Assembly (NCBI RefSeq): GCF_964656455.1
Contig: NC_135719.1
Coordinates: 5,187,163-5,251,162 of the forward strand
Origin: Halichoerus grypus
Taxonomy: Eukaryota; Chordata; Mammalia; Carnivora; Phocidae
Reading direction: 5' to 3'
Length of the DNA stretch: 64,000 bases
Part shown: positions 35,871-46,766 of the stretch, one piece after another
Numbering within the stretch: the stretch's first letter is position 1
Layout: each line of letters opens with the position of its first letter
The notes under the pieces: generated by a model
What the model was told of the DNA's origin: nothing
The model's database searches: none
What the model saw: the letters and a program-made list of their open reading frames with translations, nothing else
Made by a program: the position numbers and the translations under genes

Positions 35871-35984
35871 TGGTGCTGCTCTTGCAGTCCATAAAAGGAC
35901 TCTGTAGGGTGGCCTCACCTTTAACAAGATGCTTCCCAGCATCCACCCACCGGGACATCATCCTCTGCTCATGCCCAGTGGTCA

Positions 35985-36310
35985 TAGTCGGCTTGGGCTG
36001 CCCTAACAGAATACCACAGACCTGATGGCTTAAACAACAGACATTTATTTTCTCACAATTCTGGAGGCTGGACGTCCAAAATCAAGGTGTCAGCAGAGTT
36101 GGTTTCTGGTGAGACCTCTCTTCCTGTCCTCACACGGCCTTTCCTACTGTCTCTTTCTCTTCTTATAGGGATCCCAGTGCTATTAGATGAGAGCCTTATT
36201 ACCTCATTTCACCTTCATTACCTTCCTGAAGGTTTTGGGTCCACAGACAGTCACACTGGGGGTTAGGGCTTCAACCTGTGAATCAGGGTGGGGGTGGGAG
36301 GACACTTCAG
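35985..36310 (-). mobile_element. MaLR-type (MLT1/MST-like) LTR, antisense
   Basis: GGCTTGGGCTGCCCTAACAG, TTATTTTCTCACAATTCTGG, AGTCACACTGGGGGTTAGGG and GCTTCAACCTGTGAATCAGG follow the reverse complement of MaLR solo LTRs. No internal genes. Confidence 0.75.
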
Positions 36311-36329
36311 CTGGTAGTGCCCAGTATCC

Positions 36330-36480
36330 CTGGGATAAGGCAGCTTTCACATGCATGATCTAATTTCGTTTTCTCAACAAGCCTGTGAGGAAGTTATCAG
36401 CAGCATCATTTCCACTTTACAGATAAGGTGAAGTGACTTGCTAGTTAGTAAGGGATTCTGGACTGGAATCGTTTGACTCC
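36330..36480 (-). mobile_element. MIR copy, antisense
   Basis: CATGCATGATCTAATTTCGT and CCACTTTACAGATAAGGTGA with AAGTGACTTGCTAGTTAGTA. Confidence 0.75.
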
Positions 36481-36769
36481 AAATCACATCTTCTTTGAAC
36501 TGCAACGTGGAGGGTGGGCCTTAGAAGGTTAGAAGTGAAGTACTGAGCACCTCCTGAATTAGTAACTATAAGGGCTACAGAGTATCCAGAAAACTGTTCA
36601 CAAAATACTGTTGAGTACAGAATATAGACGATAAAAATAGATGTGCTCTGTGGGTACAAGCCTTGTAAAAGCTGAATAAAACTTGAAAAGGAACAGAAAG
36701 TATGATGTACTTGGCCTTCAGGGTGCCAGGGTTCTAGTTCTTTTTGTATTAAAGTTGACCTAAGAAATA

Positions 36770-36977
36770 CTTTTTTTTTTTTAAGATTGTATTTTATTTT
36801 AGAGAAAGAAAGAAAAAGAGTGAGCATGAGCAGGGGGAGAGGGAGAGGAAGAGTCCCAAGTAGACTCCGCACTGAGTATAGAGCCCAATGTAGGGCTCAG
36901 GCCCACGACCCTGAGATCATGACCTGAGTCGAAACCAAGAGTTGAAGGCTTAACCGACTGAGCCACCCAGGCGCCCC
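36770..36977 (-). mobile_element. CAN-SINE (-)
   Basis: T-run to GAGCCACCCAGGCGCCCC. The flanks AGAAATACTTTTTT and AGAAGTACATTTTT are the target duplication. Confidence 0.93.
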
Positions 36978-38956
36978 AGAAGTACATTTTTAAATAACAG
37001 AATCTTAGCTCTCAGCAAGGCTAACACCATAGTGTTTCACAGGCTTCCTCACTCCAAGTCCACTTCAGCCCCCGGCTTCCCTGACTGAACACCAGCTTGA
37101 GCTCATTTCACAAACAAGGCAGGTCCCTGTGAATCAAAAAGGCTAAGTAGTCCGGTGTCATTTGGAGGGAGATCAGCTACCACAGGGGTAGAGAGTTGCA
37201 GTAGTGCCACAGTGAGGAAGAGAAGAAAATTAAAATGTTAGCAGAGACCATCCCCCCTGCCCCCCCAACTGAGTCCAAGCAATACAGGAGTTGGGTCCGT
37301 GGGGATGAACGCAGAAGAAGCAAGTGTAAATAGCACGTATATGTATCATAGGAAGTCTGTAAGACGTTCCCAGAACTTTCTGCTTTTTCAGAACCCCTTC
37401 TAAAGACTCTCAGCCCCACCTCTGTAGGCTGGCCTCTGAGAGCCCAGTCTGGAGTATTTGTGCTCTGAGACTCCTCAGTGAAAACGTTGTGTTTTCAAGT
37501 ACATTTAACATCGCTGTAGTGAATAGTGGTTGCATTACCAGAGAATCCTCCCTTTTATCCTGGAACAAAGCCATCTGTCCCTTCTGTCTACTGTGTAAAC
37601 AGGCTCTGAAAAAGTGTGGGTATGCATCCTCTTGATTTACAAAGGTATTTCAACTTGTCACTCCCTGGAGTGCTGTATCGTCTGAGATCAACAGCCCGCT
37701 TACCCGTCCCGATGGCTGTCTGTCTTCCAGGCCCTCAGAAGTTGTTGCTCACCAAGATCTCTTTATTTTAGGAGTTAACAGATTCGGGTTGTAAAAATAG
37801 ATTAGAACCGTTAGACTCAATTAGCCCAGACATTTTATCAGCCCACTGAGGAGAAATAGGAGTCATCCCCAAATCCAGTGTGAGAAAATCCGTATGTTTA
37901 ACAAAGAAAAATTAATGACCAATTCTTAGCTAAAAGAAGCTTCCCTATAAAAACATATTCCATTATGTGATTCCTTTCAGAGTAAGCTAACTATTTACAT
38001 ATGATTCCATTTACATAAAAGAAAATCTGTTTTCATATGTTTCACAAACACAGCCCTTGCAGAATAGCGTGTGCACATTGCCCACACATCATATGTGTGA
38101 TATCATGGTTCAGCCTAGTGTTTGGTCTTCAACAACCAAAACCAACTTGCCTTTTATGGTGCCGGTCTCAAAAATGTTACAAATGTACCCCAAGCCTCCT
38201 TAACAGAGGACTTTGGATTTATTGAGCATGGATTTACGCTGAATCTGTTTATATTTTCACTTGTGCCATTTGGGGGAATAATGAGTTGCACATTTTCAAC
38301 TTGTGTTGAGGTAGTATTCTCTCTTTGCTTAATTCAGGGGCTACAAACTCAAATGTCTAACATAGTAAGTCAATCCAGGGGCCTGGTATGAGCATTCAAA
38401 GCCTGAGAATGGGTGTCCCACCCAGAGAAAGCAGCCACTCTCGATTTCTGTCCCTTCTGCTACATGGGAATGTGGGACTGGCGTGGCCAAGGGTTCGGGT
38501 TTTTCACTGGAAGCCTCAAACCGGAATTTTTAAACATTGTCAATTCAATAAAAAATTTAAAAAGACTCTCTGCAGAACAAATAGTCCACGGTCTGTAGGT
38601 ATCCAGCTTATCTCTATCTTAGATATGCTTCTTGTGCGTTTCAGGTGTACTTCTGAGTGTCTGGCGTGTGATGTATGAACCCGTAGTCCCACCTCTGAAT
38701 TATGACAGCTTTTAATATTATCATTCTTTCAGCTTTCACCTTAACACACGGAAGACTGTTTTAAATTGCTCTGTAACCCTATGGAAACAGCTCCACGTGC
38801 TACGTGATTTGATTTGCCTTGACTCGAGGCCCAGTCGTGAACACCTGTAGAAACCTGAAATCAGTCCTTTCATCTGCTGTTGTTACCTGTTGTTGTTCTT
38901 GAGGGTGAGTGGCAATTTCATGGTCACGGGCCGACTCCTGTCCCTTCTCTCTGCAG
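36978..38956. other. Upstream flank of the first exon in the window, repeat-poor
   Basis: Nearly 2 kb without a recognised repeat before the exon at 38957, unusual for this intron. AT-rich around 37900-38400. The final 50 bases carry the pyrimidine-rich acceptor region (CTCCTGTCCCTTCTCTCTGCAG, in part). Confidence 0.55.
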
Positions 38957-39076
38957 CCCTCCCTTCACCAGGCTGATAGCGTGCGGGGGACCCGCCACCA
39001 CGGGCTGGTAGAGAGGCCATCCAGGACCCGCTTCCACCCTCTCCATCGAAGGTCCGGGGACAAGCCAGGACGACAA
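38957..39076 (+). CDS. CRTC3: CRTC3 exon encoding PSLHQ...KPGRQ (probably coding exon 3)
   Basis: Forty codons, phase 0 at both ends, read PSLHQADSVRG, then RHHGLVERPSR, then a basic stretch ending KPGRQ. The 40-residue length equals the human segment as I remember it. This is the start of the conserved middle region (TORC_M type) that follows the CREB-binding N-terminus. It is rich in Arg and His, with several basic residues around Ser that are typical of kinase-regulated CRTC segments. The acceptor is a normal pyrimidine-AG (CTCTCTGCAG). The donor is not GT: the exon ends CGACAA and the intron begins ATATCCTTTC, the consensus of a U12-type AT-AC intron. Compared with human from memory, there are a few conservative changes (F to L, N to S, N to T). 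Confidence 0.96.
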
Positions 39077-39085
39077 ATATCCTTT
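39077..39085 (+). other. CRTC3: U12-type AT-AC 5' splice site
   Basis: The sequence ATATCCTTT directly after codon CAA (Gln) matches the minor-spliceosome 5' splice site consensus RTATCCTTT at all nine positions. No GT near the end of the exon would keep the reading frame into the next exon. Minor introns are removed by U11/U12/U4atac/U6atac/U5 snRNPs and are often spliced slowly. Paired with the AC end at 46787-46788 it defines an intron of 7712 bp. Confidence 0.93.
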
Positions 39086-39954
39086 CTCGTTGTCTGGGCG
39101 TGGAGTATGAGTTTTTGAAATGTTTGAAAGGTTTTCAGGACTTATCTTCCCCACGGTTCCCCTTTGGCCTCAAAGCCTTCGTTTTATCTGATGAATGGAG
39201 GCAATAAAAATAAATGAGTTGGAAACTAGAAACATCTCTGCAGCTAAAAGTTGGAAAGATCATCGCGGGTATTTACTTGATGAAAACATTGATAGAGTTG
39301 AGTTAAGGGACAGAACATAAACAGCCTTAACTCAGCCCTGTTGCAAGGCCTCCTCAGCATTTTCTTCAGAAAGCAGCCAGGTCAGAGCTAAACCTGACTT
39401 TGAACCAGGTTAGAGAGAGTTAGTCTGTCTAGCTAAAACAGAGAGACAGATAAGTGACTTATTTTTATTCCTGTTGACCTGGTGACCTGCCGTTAGAACT
39501 TACAGCAGAAATTTCATAGGATCTTCTATTTTTTGAGTTCCAAACTCAGCAAATGACACCTGAGATATAAAGCTGGTAGTTAGGAAAATTCTTACACTGT
39601 CCATCCGCCAAATCCTATGCTGTTAAGTAGGAATAAGGAGAAGGAGATTGCAAATTCCCCTGATAATTTCGTTTATTGGGGGCTGGGGCCCGGGGGGTGG
39701 CGGGAGGTCACTGCTGGGCCACCAGCTCTGTGCTCAGGGCTTCAGGGACACAGAGCTGAGCTGGGTTTTGTGGAGGTTTTGTGGGAGCGGACAGAGAAGC
39801 AGTGTGCCAAGAGGGCGGGCGCTCTCCCTGCATGCTCCTCACGGGTGGAGGAGGGCACAGGAAGGCGGGGTGAGGGTTACTGCAGAGCCGAATTCCTGGC
39901 AGTGATGGTGGAGCTGGCTTCACGAGAAACCAGGAAGTGGGGGGAGGGCACGCA

Positions 39955-40140
39955 TGTTTGCTGAGCACCTACCCATGCCAGGCACTGTGCTGGGCAATTG
40001 ATGTCATGTAGTCCTCAAGACTCACTGAATAGTTCGTTTTTTTTAAACTCCCGTTTTCCAAGGAGGAAACTGAGCGTCAAAGTCACTTGTCCGAGATTCC
40101 ACTGCTGAGGTTGGAAGGGCACAGATTCAGCCCCAGGGCA
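39955..40140 (-). mobile_element. MIR copy, antisense
   Basis: TGCTGAGCACCTACCCATGC, CCAGGCACTGTGCTGGGC, CAAGGAGGAAACTGAGCGTC and CTTGTCCGAGATTCCACTGC. Confidence 0.82.
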
Positions 40141-40802
40141 AGCTGAGCCCCTGCCTGGGCCTCTCCCCTCACAGCACCACTCGGTGGGTCGGCCCGGGAC
40201 CCCCCCGTCAAGAGAGGCCCCGTGGGAGGAGTTGTGGGACCCACAGAGGGAACCAGGACCTCTCCTGCCTCCCCCACCCCCATTTCTTGCTGTTTTCCAT
40301 TTGGAGGCAGGGATAGTGACTTGTGACCAAACTGTGTCCACGTTTGGTCCACGAGAGACGCTGACTTATAGTCTTTGTGGATTTCGTGACCACTGTCAGG
40401 GATGGTGGGGATGACGACTGAGTCCGCGGGTTTCCTTCTGGAATTGTCCTAACTTCCATAGAATCCAGCCGGTTCTTCCGCTAGTGCACACGTGTGGATG
40501 GACTAAGTACATCAGACCGTTGTCTGGATGGCTGGGAGTTTTCAAGCAGAAGGCTTTGAGTGTTTCTTTGTTTGATTTAACAATATGTTTTTCTCCAATT
40601 TTCCATTCTCTTTTTCTCCTGTAGGTGTTCTCTCTAAATATGATAATATACACGTGGCATATTTATAAATACATATTTGTAGCTATCTCAGATCCTTTTT
40701 GCAGCAAGTGTGGTCTAGGTATATACATAATGGTCACTGCTTTTCTAACTGAAGGAATAACTTAGAAGACGAGGGGATCGAAGGAAAGTGTCAGAGGGGG
40801 AT

Positions 40803-41570
40803 ATTCATTCACTGAAAAATAATTTAAGTATTCACAGTGTCAGGCCCCGCTGAGACACTGTAGGTGTAACGGCGAGCATGATACGCTCCTTCCCTCACGG
40901 CGCTCACAGTGATCACAGCACAGTGTGGTGAGCTGTAGCTGAGACCACGCGGGCTGTGTGAGCTCGTAGGAGGGGTAGCCCGGACCAGTGTTGGGGGGCC
41001 GGAGAAGGCATCCTGGAGGTAAATCTGAGGCTTGAGGAAGCAACAAGTAAGGGGATAATGCATTCATGTATTCAGCAGATAGCTACAGTGTCTCTTCTCT
41101 GTATAAGTACTGTTCTTTTTTTTTTAAGATTTTATTTATTTATTTGAGAGAGAGCATGAGCAGGGGGAGAGGCAGAGGGAGAAGCAGGCTACCCGCTGAG
41201 CAGGGAGCCCGACACGGGGCTTGATCCCAGGACCCTGGGATCACGACCTGAGCCGAAGGCAGACGCTTAACGACTGAGCCACCCAGGTGGCCCTGTACAA
41301 GTATCGTTCTAAGCACAGGAGACTCGGTGGTGAATAAGACATGTCCCTGCCTTCATGCGTTTACAGTCTGGGGGAGGGGACAGATAGCAAACAGTACAGC
41401 AATGATTAAGGCAAATGACCGCACATGGTGGTAAGTGGTACAGAGAGAGGAAGACAGCTGGAGAGGGAACATTCCAGGCAGAGGGAATGTCTTGTGCAGA
41501 GTCGTGGAAGGAGTGACTACACTGTATGTTCAGGGGACTCTGTCTCCTTCCAGGTGATTTACCATAGGGT
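40803..41570 (-). mobile_element. Two adjacent antisense L2 fragments, one split by a SINE
   Basis: 40803-41045: TTCACAGTGTCAGGCCCCGC to GAGAAGGCATCCTGGAGGTA. 41062-41114 plus 41294-41570: GCATTCATGTATTCAGCAGA, then GTGAATAAGACATGTCCCTG, TACAGTCTGGGGGAGGGGAC. Confidence 0.75.
41115..41293 (-). mobile_element. CAN-SINE inside L2
   Basis: TTTTTAAGATTTTATTTATT to TTAACGACTGAGCCACC. Target duplication TGTATAAGTACTGTTCT (left) and TGTACAAGTATCGTTCT (right). Confidence 0.93.
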
Positions 41571-43890
41571 GTAACTTGACCCCATGTACGAGTCACCCTG
41601 TGACAGCAACAGCAAAAAGCAGGTCACCTCCAAAGGGGAGGGGAAGCAAAAACTAAATATGCAGATAAATTAAAGTTCATCACACAGTACAGGTCTGAAA
41701 CGTCTCTCCATATGCTCTTCCTAAGCATCTGGCTGGGGCCCGGGGACTGGACATCTGCTCGTTCAAAAAAGCTTCGGCCTGTCCGTAAATGGACAGCGCG
41801 TCTCTCCTGCAGAATCAAGGGACCATGAGTCCCATGAAATATGGGAGAGGGTTGCTTTTATGTCGAAGATGCTAATAGATCCAGGGGAACTTAGAGAAAG
41901 ATTCCATCTTTCCTTTCATGGCCACATTCATTTGATTTAGAAATAATTTGCTTAAAATGGTGGCCTTTCACGTGTGTGTCTGTTACCTCCCTAACGCCTC
42001 TTACCCACTCTGTCCTTTGCAAGTGTTAACACTGGTTTGAACAGTTTGTTAGGACAAAGAGAAAAAATGTATTCAGACTTGTCTTCTTACAGCTGTTTCT
42101 TGGCTTGGAAGTTATTTTAGAAGGGGCAGACCAGCCTAGACAAGGGTTCAGTCCTATGATACATAAAATGAACATTGTTTCATAAATATTCCGGCTTCCG
42201 CCCAGAGCAGGCAGCTAGAGCAAAGCAGAGCTCGGGCTGGGGAGATTCCTTCTGCAGTGGGCGGCCATGGCGTCCGAGAAGGCGAGGGCCGTGGGCTTTG
42301 TTGCTGGCACGGGTGGCCGCCACAGGCAAAGACCAGGACGCTGTCCCTCTGGGCTCTGGCCTGGGGCCACCCTCAGGGCACAGGAGAGGCCCTGCCTGGT
42401 CCCTGGCTGGGGCCTGGGCTTGAGAACTCAGAATATAGGCTCTTCTACCCTTTTGCAAGTGCTCATGCCTTCAGCAGCCCTCCTCACTCCTCGAGGGCAT
42501 TAGACAAGGGTCCCAAACCCCATCTTGCTGAATTTCTGAACAATTAACATAAATGTTATCCCTGTGGATAATACAGTGAGAAAGAAGGGGACACACTGAA
42601 GAATCATAGAAAATGCCTTCCTCTAAGTGTATTTTTAGAAAGAGAGAAAAAGAGTGAATGTCTGGGAAATTTCTGATTTATATTCCCAACAAGGTTCAAG
42701 AGTATATTGCATCTGAGAAACCAGCACGGACAGTCGTGAAGAGAGGCATTAAGACCGGCCAAAGTTAGGAGTGGCTTTCCTCTTTGGAAGAGGCTTTGCT
42801 TTGATTCTTTTCATACAATGAGATGAAAATTTTAGGGCACTGGTTTATAGAACACTGTTTCTTTGACACGCATGGTGTGTTAGGTGTGAGGAAACACTAC
42901 TCTCTGTCCCCCCACCCCGAGCTTCGCAGTTGAAGTTAGGGCTCCAAGAAGCCCTGCAGTTAAGAAACGGTCTCTTCACCCAGGACTAACAGAATTTATT
43001 TGATCACAACACCCAATTTTTACCTAATACCCATCAGTGATTTCCATTGTGAAGGACAAGGAAATGGCTGGGGTGTGGAGTTTTCAGGGGAACCGAGTCA
43101 GACTTCAGAATTCCCCAGGCCACCTCGCTGTCACTCGTGTGCTGAGGGAAGCAGGAGGACGTTCTCATACACGCAAGGACTCCAGAGGGTCCCACTCCTG
43201 CACTTCCCTTAACGTTTGATTTTAAGATGTATTCTAGCAGGACATAGTCGGAGGCAAAAAGGACAAGAGGAAGTAGCGTGATGGCAAAGACATGGTTGAG
43301 AAATGAGGAAGGAACCAAACTGTGACCAGGTCTTAAATCTGACCCTGGAACTCGTCTTGGTGGGCGGGTTCTATTAAGCCGACTCGGAGTTCCCTCGCCC
43401 CGCCAGCTACACGGGAGGTCACAAGCCTGTCCCGCGAGCGCCGGCCCGGGAGAACCCAGAGTCCTCGAGGCTAGGAGACCCCGTGGCCAGCGTCCAGGCT
43501 GCCTCCAGCAGGCCACTCCTGAGCCCTGCCCCAGGTGCACTTACCACAGGGGAACAGGAAGCCAAAAGAAGAAGCCTGGCTGTGCTCTCCAGCCACGAGG
43601 CAGGGAGCACAGAAAAGACACAGGGTGGAACTCTCTGGCACTTCTGTGGCTCAGTGACCCCACCCATGGGTACGTGGGCCAACAGATGTCCTGTCTTATC
43701 AGCAGAAGAGCTACTCCCCTTCCTTTGGGGAAGAGTGAGTAAGAAGCTTCCCTCTGCAGCTGCCCATGGGGAGAAGGAGTTAGGGGCGCCCCTTTGTCAC
43801 TGGGTTGAGGCAGGAACATGAGGAGGAGTTTCCTCTCCAGAGCTGTAGGCACTTGGGGAGCACCTCGGTCAGGGAAATACTGAAATACGG
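41571..43890. other. Intronic sequence, partly GC-rich, no element recognised
   Basis: GC-rich patches at 42190-42430 and 43330-43560. An ATG in a GGCGGCCATGG context at 42264 opens a frame with no recognisable product. No exon supported. Confidence 0.45.
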
Positions 43891-44187
43891 GCGGGCAGAA
43901 AAGGGGCAGAGGCGCCAGGGAGGAGGAGGAGGAGGTTTTCAGGTGGAGTCTGAAGTACTTTTGTTGTGAAGCTGAAGGGGCAGCAGGAGACTCGGACTTG
44001 GGGTCCACACACTATTGGCAGCCGGGGGTCTGGGTCTGTGACTTGCTGCGCTCCCAGGGCCGCCTCGAGCCAGAGGCCGGGGTGGGGCTGACCCAGGCGA
44101 GCTTGGGGGGGCCCGGCTCTGTGTCCTCGGCACGCCGCCCCAAGTGTCTCCAGCCTCCGGGGCTGCCCCTGCTGCGAGGCACCCAGC

Positions 44188-44246
44188 AGTTCTGCGGCCC
44201 TTCTCCCCGGCAGCTCCTTGGGGAGAGGCTGCGAGGCCGCAGAACT
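44188..44246. other. Nested inverted repeat (hairpin)
   Basis: Outer arms AGTTCTGCGGCC (44188-44199) and GGCCGCAGAACT (44235-44246) are perfectly complementary. Inner arms TCTCCCC (44202-44208) and GGGGAGA (44220-44226) are too. The internal loop is asymmetric. Confidence 0.9.
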
Positions 44247-44365
44247 CCGGGAGCAGCAGGATTGGAGGCAGAGGAGGAGGCCTCAGAGGAGCTGGGAAGG
44301 AGTGCATTGGGTGGGGCAGATACAGAGGTGCGGGTAGAAACGTCTTTAACGTAGGCTAACTGACT

Positions 44366-44392
44366 GGGGCGGGGGTGGGGGGGCGGGGGGGT
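44366..44392 (+). other. G-quadruplex motif
   Basis: Four runs of four or more G separated by single bases: GGGGCGGGGGTGGGGGGG, then C and a further G run. It lies on the sense strand of CRTC3. Confidence 0.85.
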
Positions 44393-44648
44393 GGTTGGCC
44401 GAGGAGCTGGTCTGGCTGGCTGAAAACCCTGTGTTTCTCTTTGGTTGCTGGCAGCTGGTAGGCATTCCAAAAATGTTTGTTGAATTAATGGTAAATTCAG
44501 GTTTACAAATAAGGCTATTTTCCCCATCCTAAGGTTGTTCTGTAGGACCTATCGGTGTGGTGGAGTAGTCAGAGCCACCTGAATGAACCTTTCGGAAATC
44601 TGCAGAAGCAGAAATGAACCTTTTCTAGGTTTCTCTTTGGTTGACTTT

Positions 44649-44837
44649 TTTTTTTTTAATATTTTATTTATTTGATAGAGCGGGAGAGCACAAGCAGGGG
44701 GAGCAGCAGGGAGAGGGAGAGGGAGAAGCAGGCTCCTCGCCAAGCAGGGAGCCCGATGTGGGACTCAGTCCCAGGACCCTGGCATCATGACCTGAGCTGA
44801 AGGCAGACGCTTCACGACGGAGCCACCCAGGCGCCCC
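44649..44837 (-). mobile_element. CAN-SINE (-)
   Basis: TTTTTAATATTTTATTTATT to GGAGCCACCCAGGCGCCCC. Target duplication CTTTGGTTGACTTT (left) and CTTCGGTTGACTTT (right). Confidence 0.94.
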
Positions 44838-45012
44838 TCCCTTCGGTTGACTTTAACTGTCAGCCGATAATAACATTAGTGGTTCTCTTGATGCCAACCG
44901 TTCTTGGGTTTTTAATATTCAATAAATGAGACGTGACAGTGAGAATTAAGAATGCTCAGAGGCCACATCTTTTCACATTTGATGCCTCAGCCTGGTCGTA
45001 TTAAAAATCCCA

Positions 45013-45281
45013 GCCAGGAATGGTGGCGCGCCCGGGCCCCGGCCCCTCGGGAGGCTGAGGGGGGCACGACTTGAGCTCGGGACTTTGGGGTGTAGTGCGC
45101 CATGCCGGTCAGGTGTCCAGGCTAAGTTCTGCACCAACACGGTGACCCGCAGGAGTGGGGGACCACCCGGTTACCTTAGGAGGGGTGAACCTGCCCAGGG
45201 CGGAACAGAGCAGGTCAGCAGGGGGATGGCTCCTGTCAATAGCCGCGGCGCTCCAGCCTGGGCAACAGAGCCAGACGCCCA
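45013..45281 (+). pseudogene. 7SL (signal recognition particle) RNA pseudogene
   Basis: Reads as 7SL RNA from the 5' Alu domain (GGTGGCGCGC, TCGGGAGGCTGAGG, GTAGTGCGCCATGCCGGTC) through the S domain (GGACCACCCGGTTACCTTAG, GGAGGGGTGAACCTGCCCAG) to the 3' end (GCTCCAGCCTGGGCAACAGA). An A-rich tail (ATAAAAAACAAA) follows. About 269 bp versus about 300 for 7SL; about 20 bases are missing near 45214, between GGTCA and the GGGATGGCTCCTG-like part. Many substitutions and no intact promoter, so it is a retroposed pseudogene, not an active gene. Confidence 0.93.
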
Positions 45282-45977
45282 TAAAAAACAAATTTCAGGA
45301 AATCACTACGTTTCATGTTGTTAATATACATCAGAAAGCTTAAAATGCTAACTGGAACCTTAACGTTGAAGTAATCGGTGTTTGACCATCATGTTCCTGT
45401 TCTATCCCTGCACACTGAGTTGTGTTAGCTTTTCTGGATGGAGATTCATCAAACTGCAGGAAAGGGAAAGATAGATAACCACAGGTAGTGGGAGTCAGCG
45501 CCTCCTCACTGATGGCTCTGTTGGCCACCATGCTGGAGTGTTTCGTCTCAGGGGGAGGGGGAGCTGCTTATTTCATGACCACCTTCGCCTCTTCTGTCTC
45601 CTCCTGCACTATTCTAGTCTGCCCTTCGTCTACGTGAAGCCTAATAGTTAATGTTGAAGAAATGGTTCTCTTTTGAAAATCCTCTCTTCTATTGTATTGA
45701 CTTCGATTCAGATGAAGGAATAAGCTAACTGGATAGGACAAAATGAACACACAGAAAGTGAAACTTGGGATCATAACGCTTCTCCTCAGAGAGGACGCCG
45801 TTCACACCAAATCATTGGGAACCTATGAGTGCCACCTCGTACGAGTGCCAGATTCTGGGACGCCCAGGCCAGACCTGCATGATAGGCCCCTCCCCTCCCT
45901 CCTGAGCCCAAGCAGATGACAGCTTCTATATAGAATCATTAAAGATTTTTTAGCAGGAGAATATTATGATTTAAAAA
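45282..45977. other. Intronic sequence, no element recognised
   Basis: Nothing supported beyond chance open frames. Confidence 0.5.
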
Positions 45978-46130
45978 AAATTTTTTTTAAGATTTATTTA
46001 TTTTTAGAGAGAGAGAAAGAACGGGAGGGGGGGCAAAGGGAGAGGGAAACCCAAGCAGACTCCACACTGAGTGCGGAGCCTGACACGGGGCTCAGTCTCC
46101 CGACCCTGAGATCACAACGCTGAGCACACG
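45978..46130 (-). mobile_element. Truncated CAN-SINE (-)
   Basis: TTTTTTTTAAGATTTATTTA to CCGACCCTGAGATCACAACG. The tRNA-like head is cut short. Confidence 0.88.
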
Positions 46131-46766
46131 ACAAATCTAATGCAGCTCTCTTTTGGTTATAAGTAATGGGAATCCTCCGCTTGAGAAAAGGAAACTCACT
46201 GGCTTATGTCACTGGAAGCCCAAGGGCTAGATCCAGGGCTTCATACAGTAGCGTCAAGACTGTATCTGTGAGCTGCCACGTCTGTGTTGACTTCCCGCAA
46301 GGACAGGCTTTCTCTTGCAGAGCTTTACAGGACTCTCAGGCTCACCACCCCAACCGAGGGCACTCCCTTTTCTCCTCTGAGGCTCTCTTGGGCTTGTTTG
46401 TGTCATGAGCCCGTCCCTGAGCCAATCACTGTTTCCAGGGGTATAAGGTACCTTGACTGGAAATACTGAGCCTGGTACATCCCCCGGGACAGAGGGGCCC
46501 GCACAGAAGGACGTCCTCACCAGGTTTGGGGTGAAGGGTGGGGGCAGTTCTTGTAAACAAAAGATGCTATGCAGGCAAAAAAAAAAGACCCCACATAAAT
46601 CACAAAGAGGGCACTGGTGGGAAGAATAGGTTTTCCAGAGGAAGTTTATCAGAGAGAGCATGAAGAGCTGTTGGTGTAGAAAGAGGTAAGAACCAGAAAC
46701 TTGGGTGTTTAACTCTCCACAGTTCTGGCTTCTTCATTCTGCTTCAACCTTCCATTAATTTTATTT
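46131..46766. other. 3' part of the AT-AC intron, no element recognised
   Basis: Unique-looking sequence up to the branch site. Confidence 0.5.

Larger units (their letters stand above)
43890..44420. other. GC-rich, CpG-containing intronic block
   Basis: High G+C with many CpG dinucleotides compared with the surrounding intron. Contains a long imperfect hairpin (44188-44246) and a G-quadruplex motif (44366-44392). Could be an intronic CpG island or regulatory element; no start site or exon is visible. Confidence 0.5.

Noticed and set aside
1..38956. Search for the preceding CRTC3 exon (QYHGGSLPNVSQL words)
   Set aside because: Scanned for the possible codings of PNV and QYHGG; hits were only in SINE or L1 sequence. 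The exon is probably upstream of the window, though a miss by eye is possible.
42264..42503. ATG in a good Kozak-like context (GGCGGCCATGGCG)
   Set aside because: The frame shows no known protein, and no exon boundary or promoter was seen; coincidence in a GC-rich patch.
44012..44527. 171-codon open frame on the - strand in GC-rich sequence
   Set aside because: High G+C lowers stop frequency; Pro/Ser-rich chance translation, no homologue recognised.
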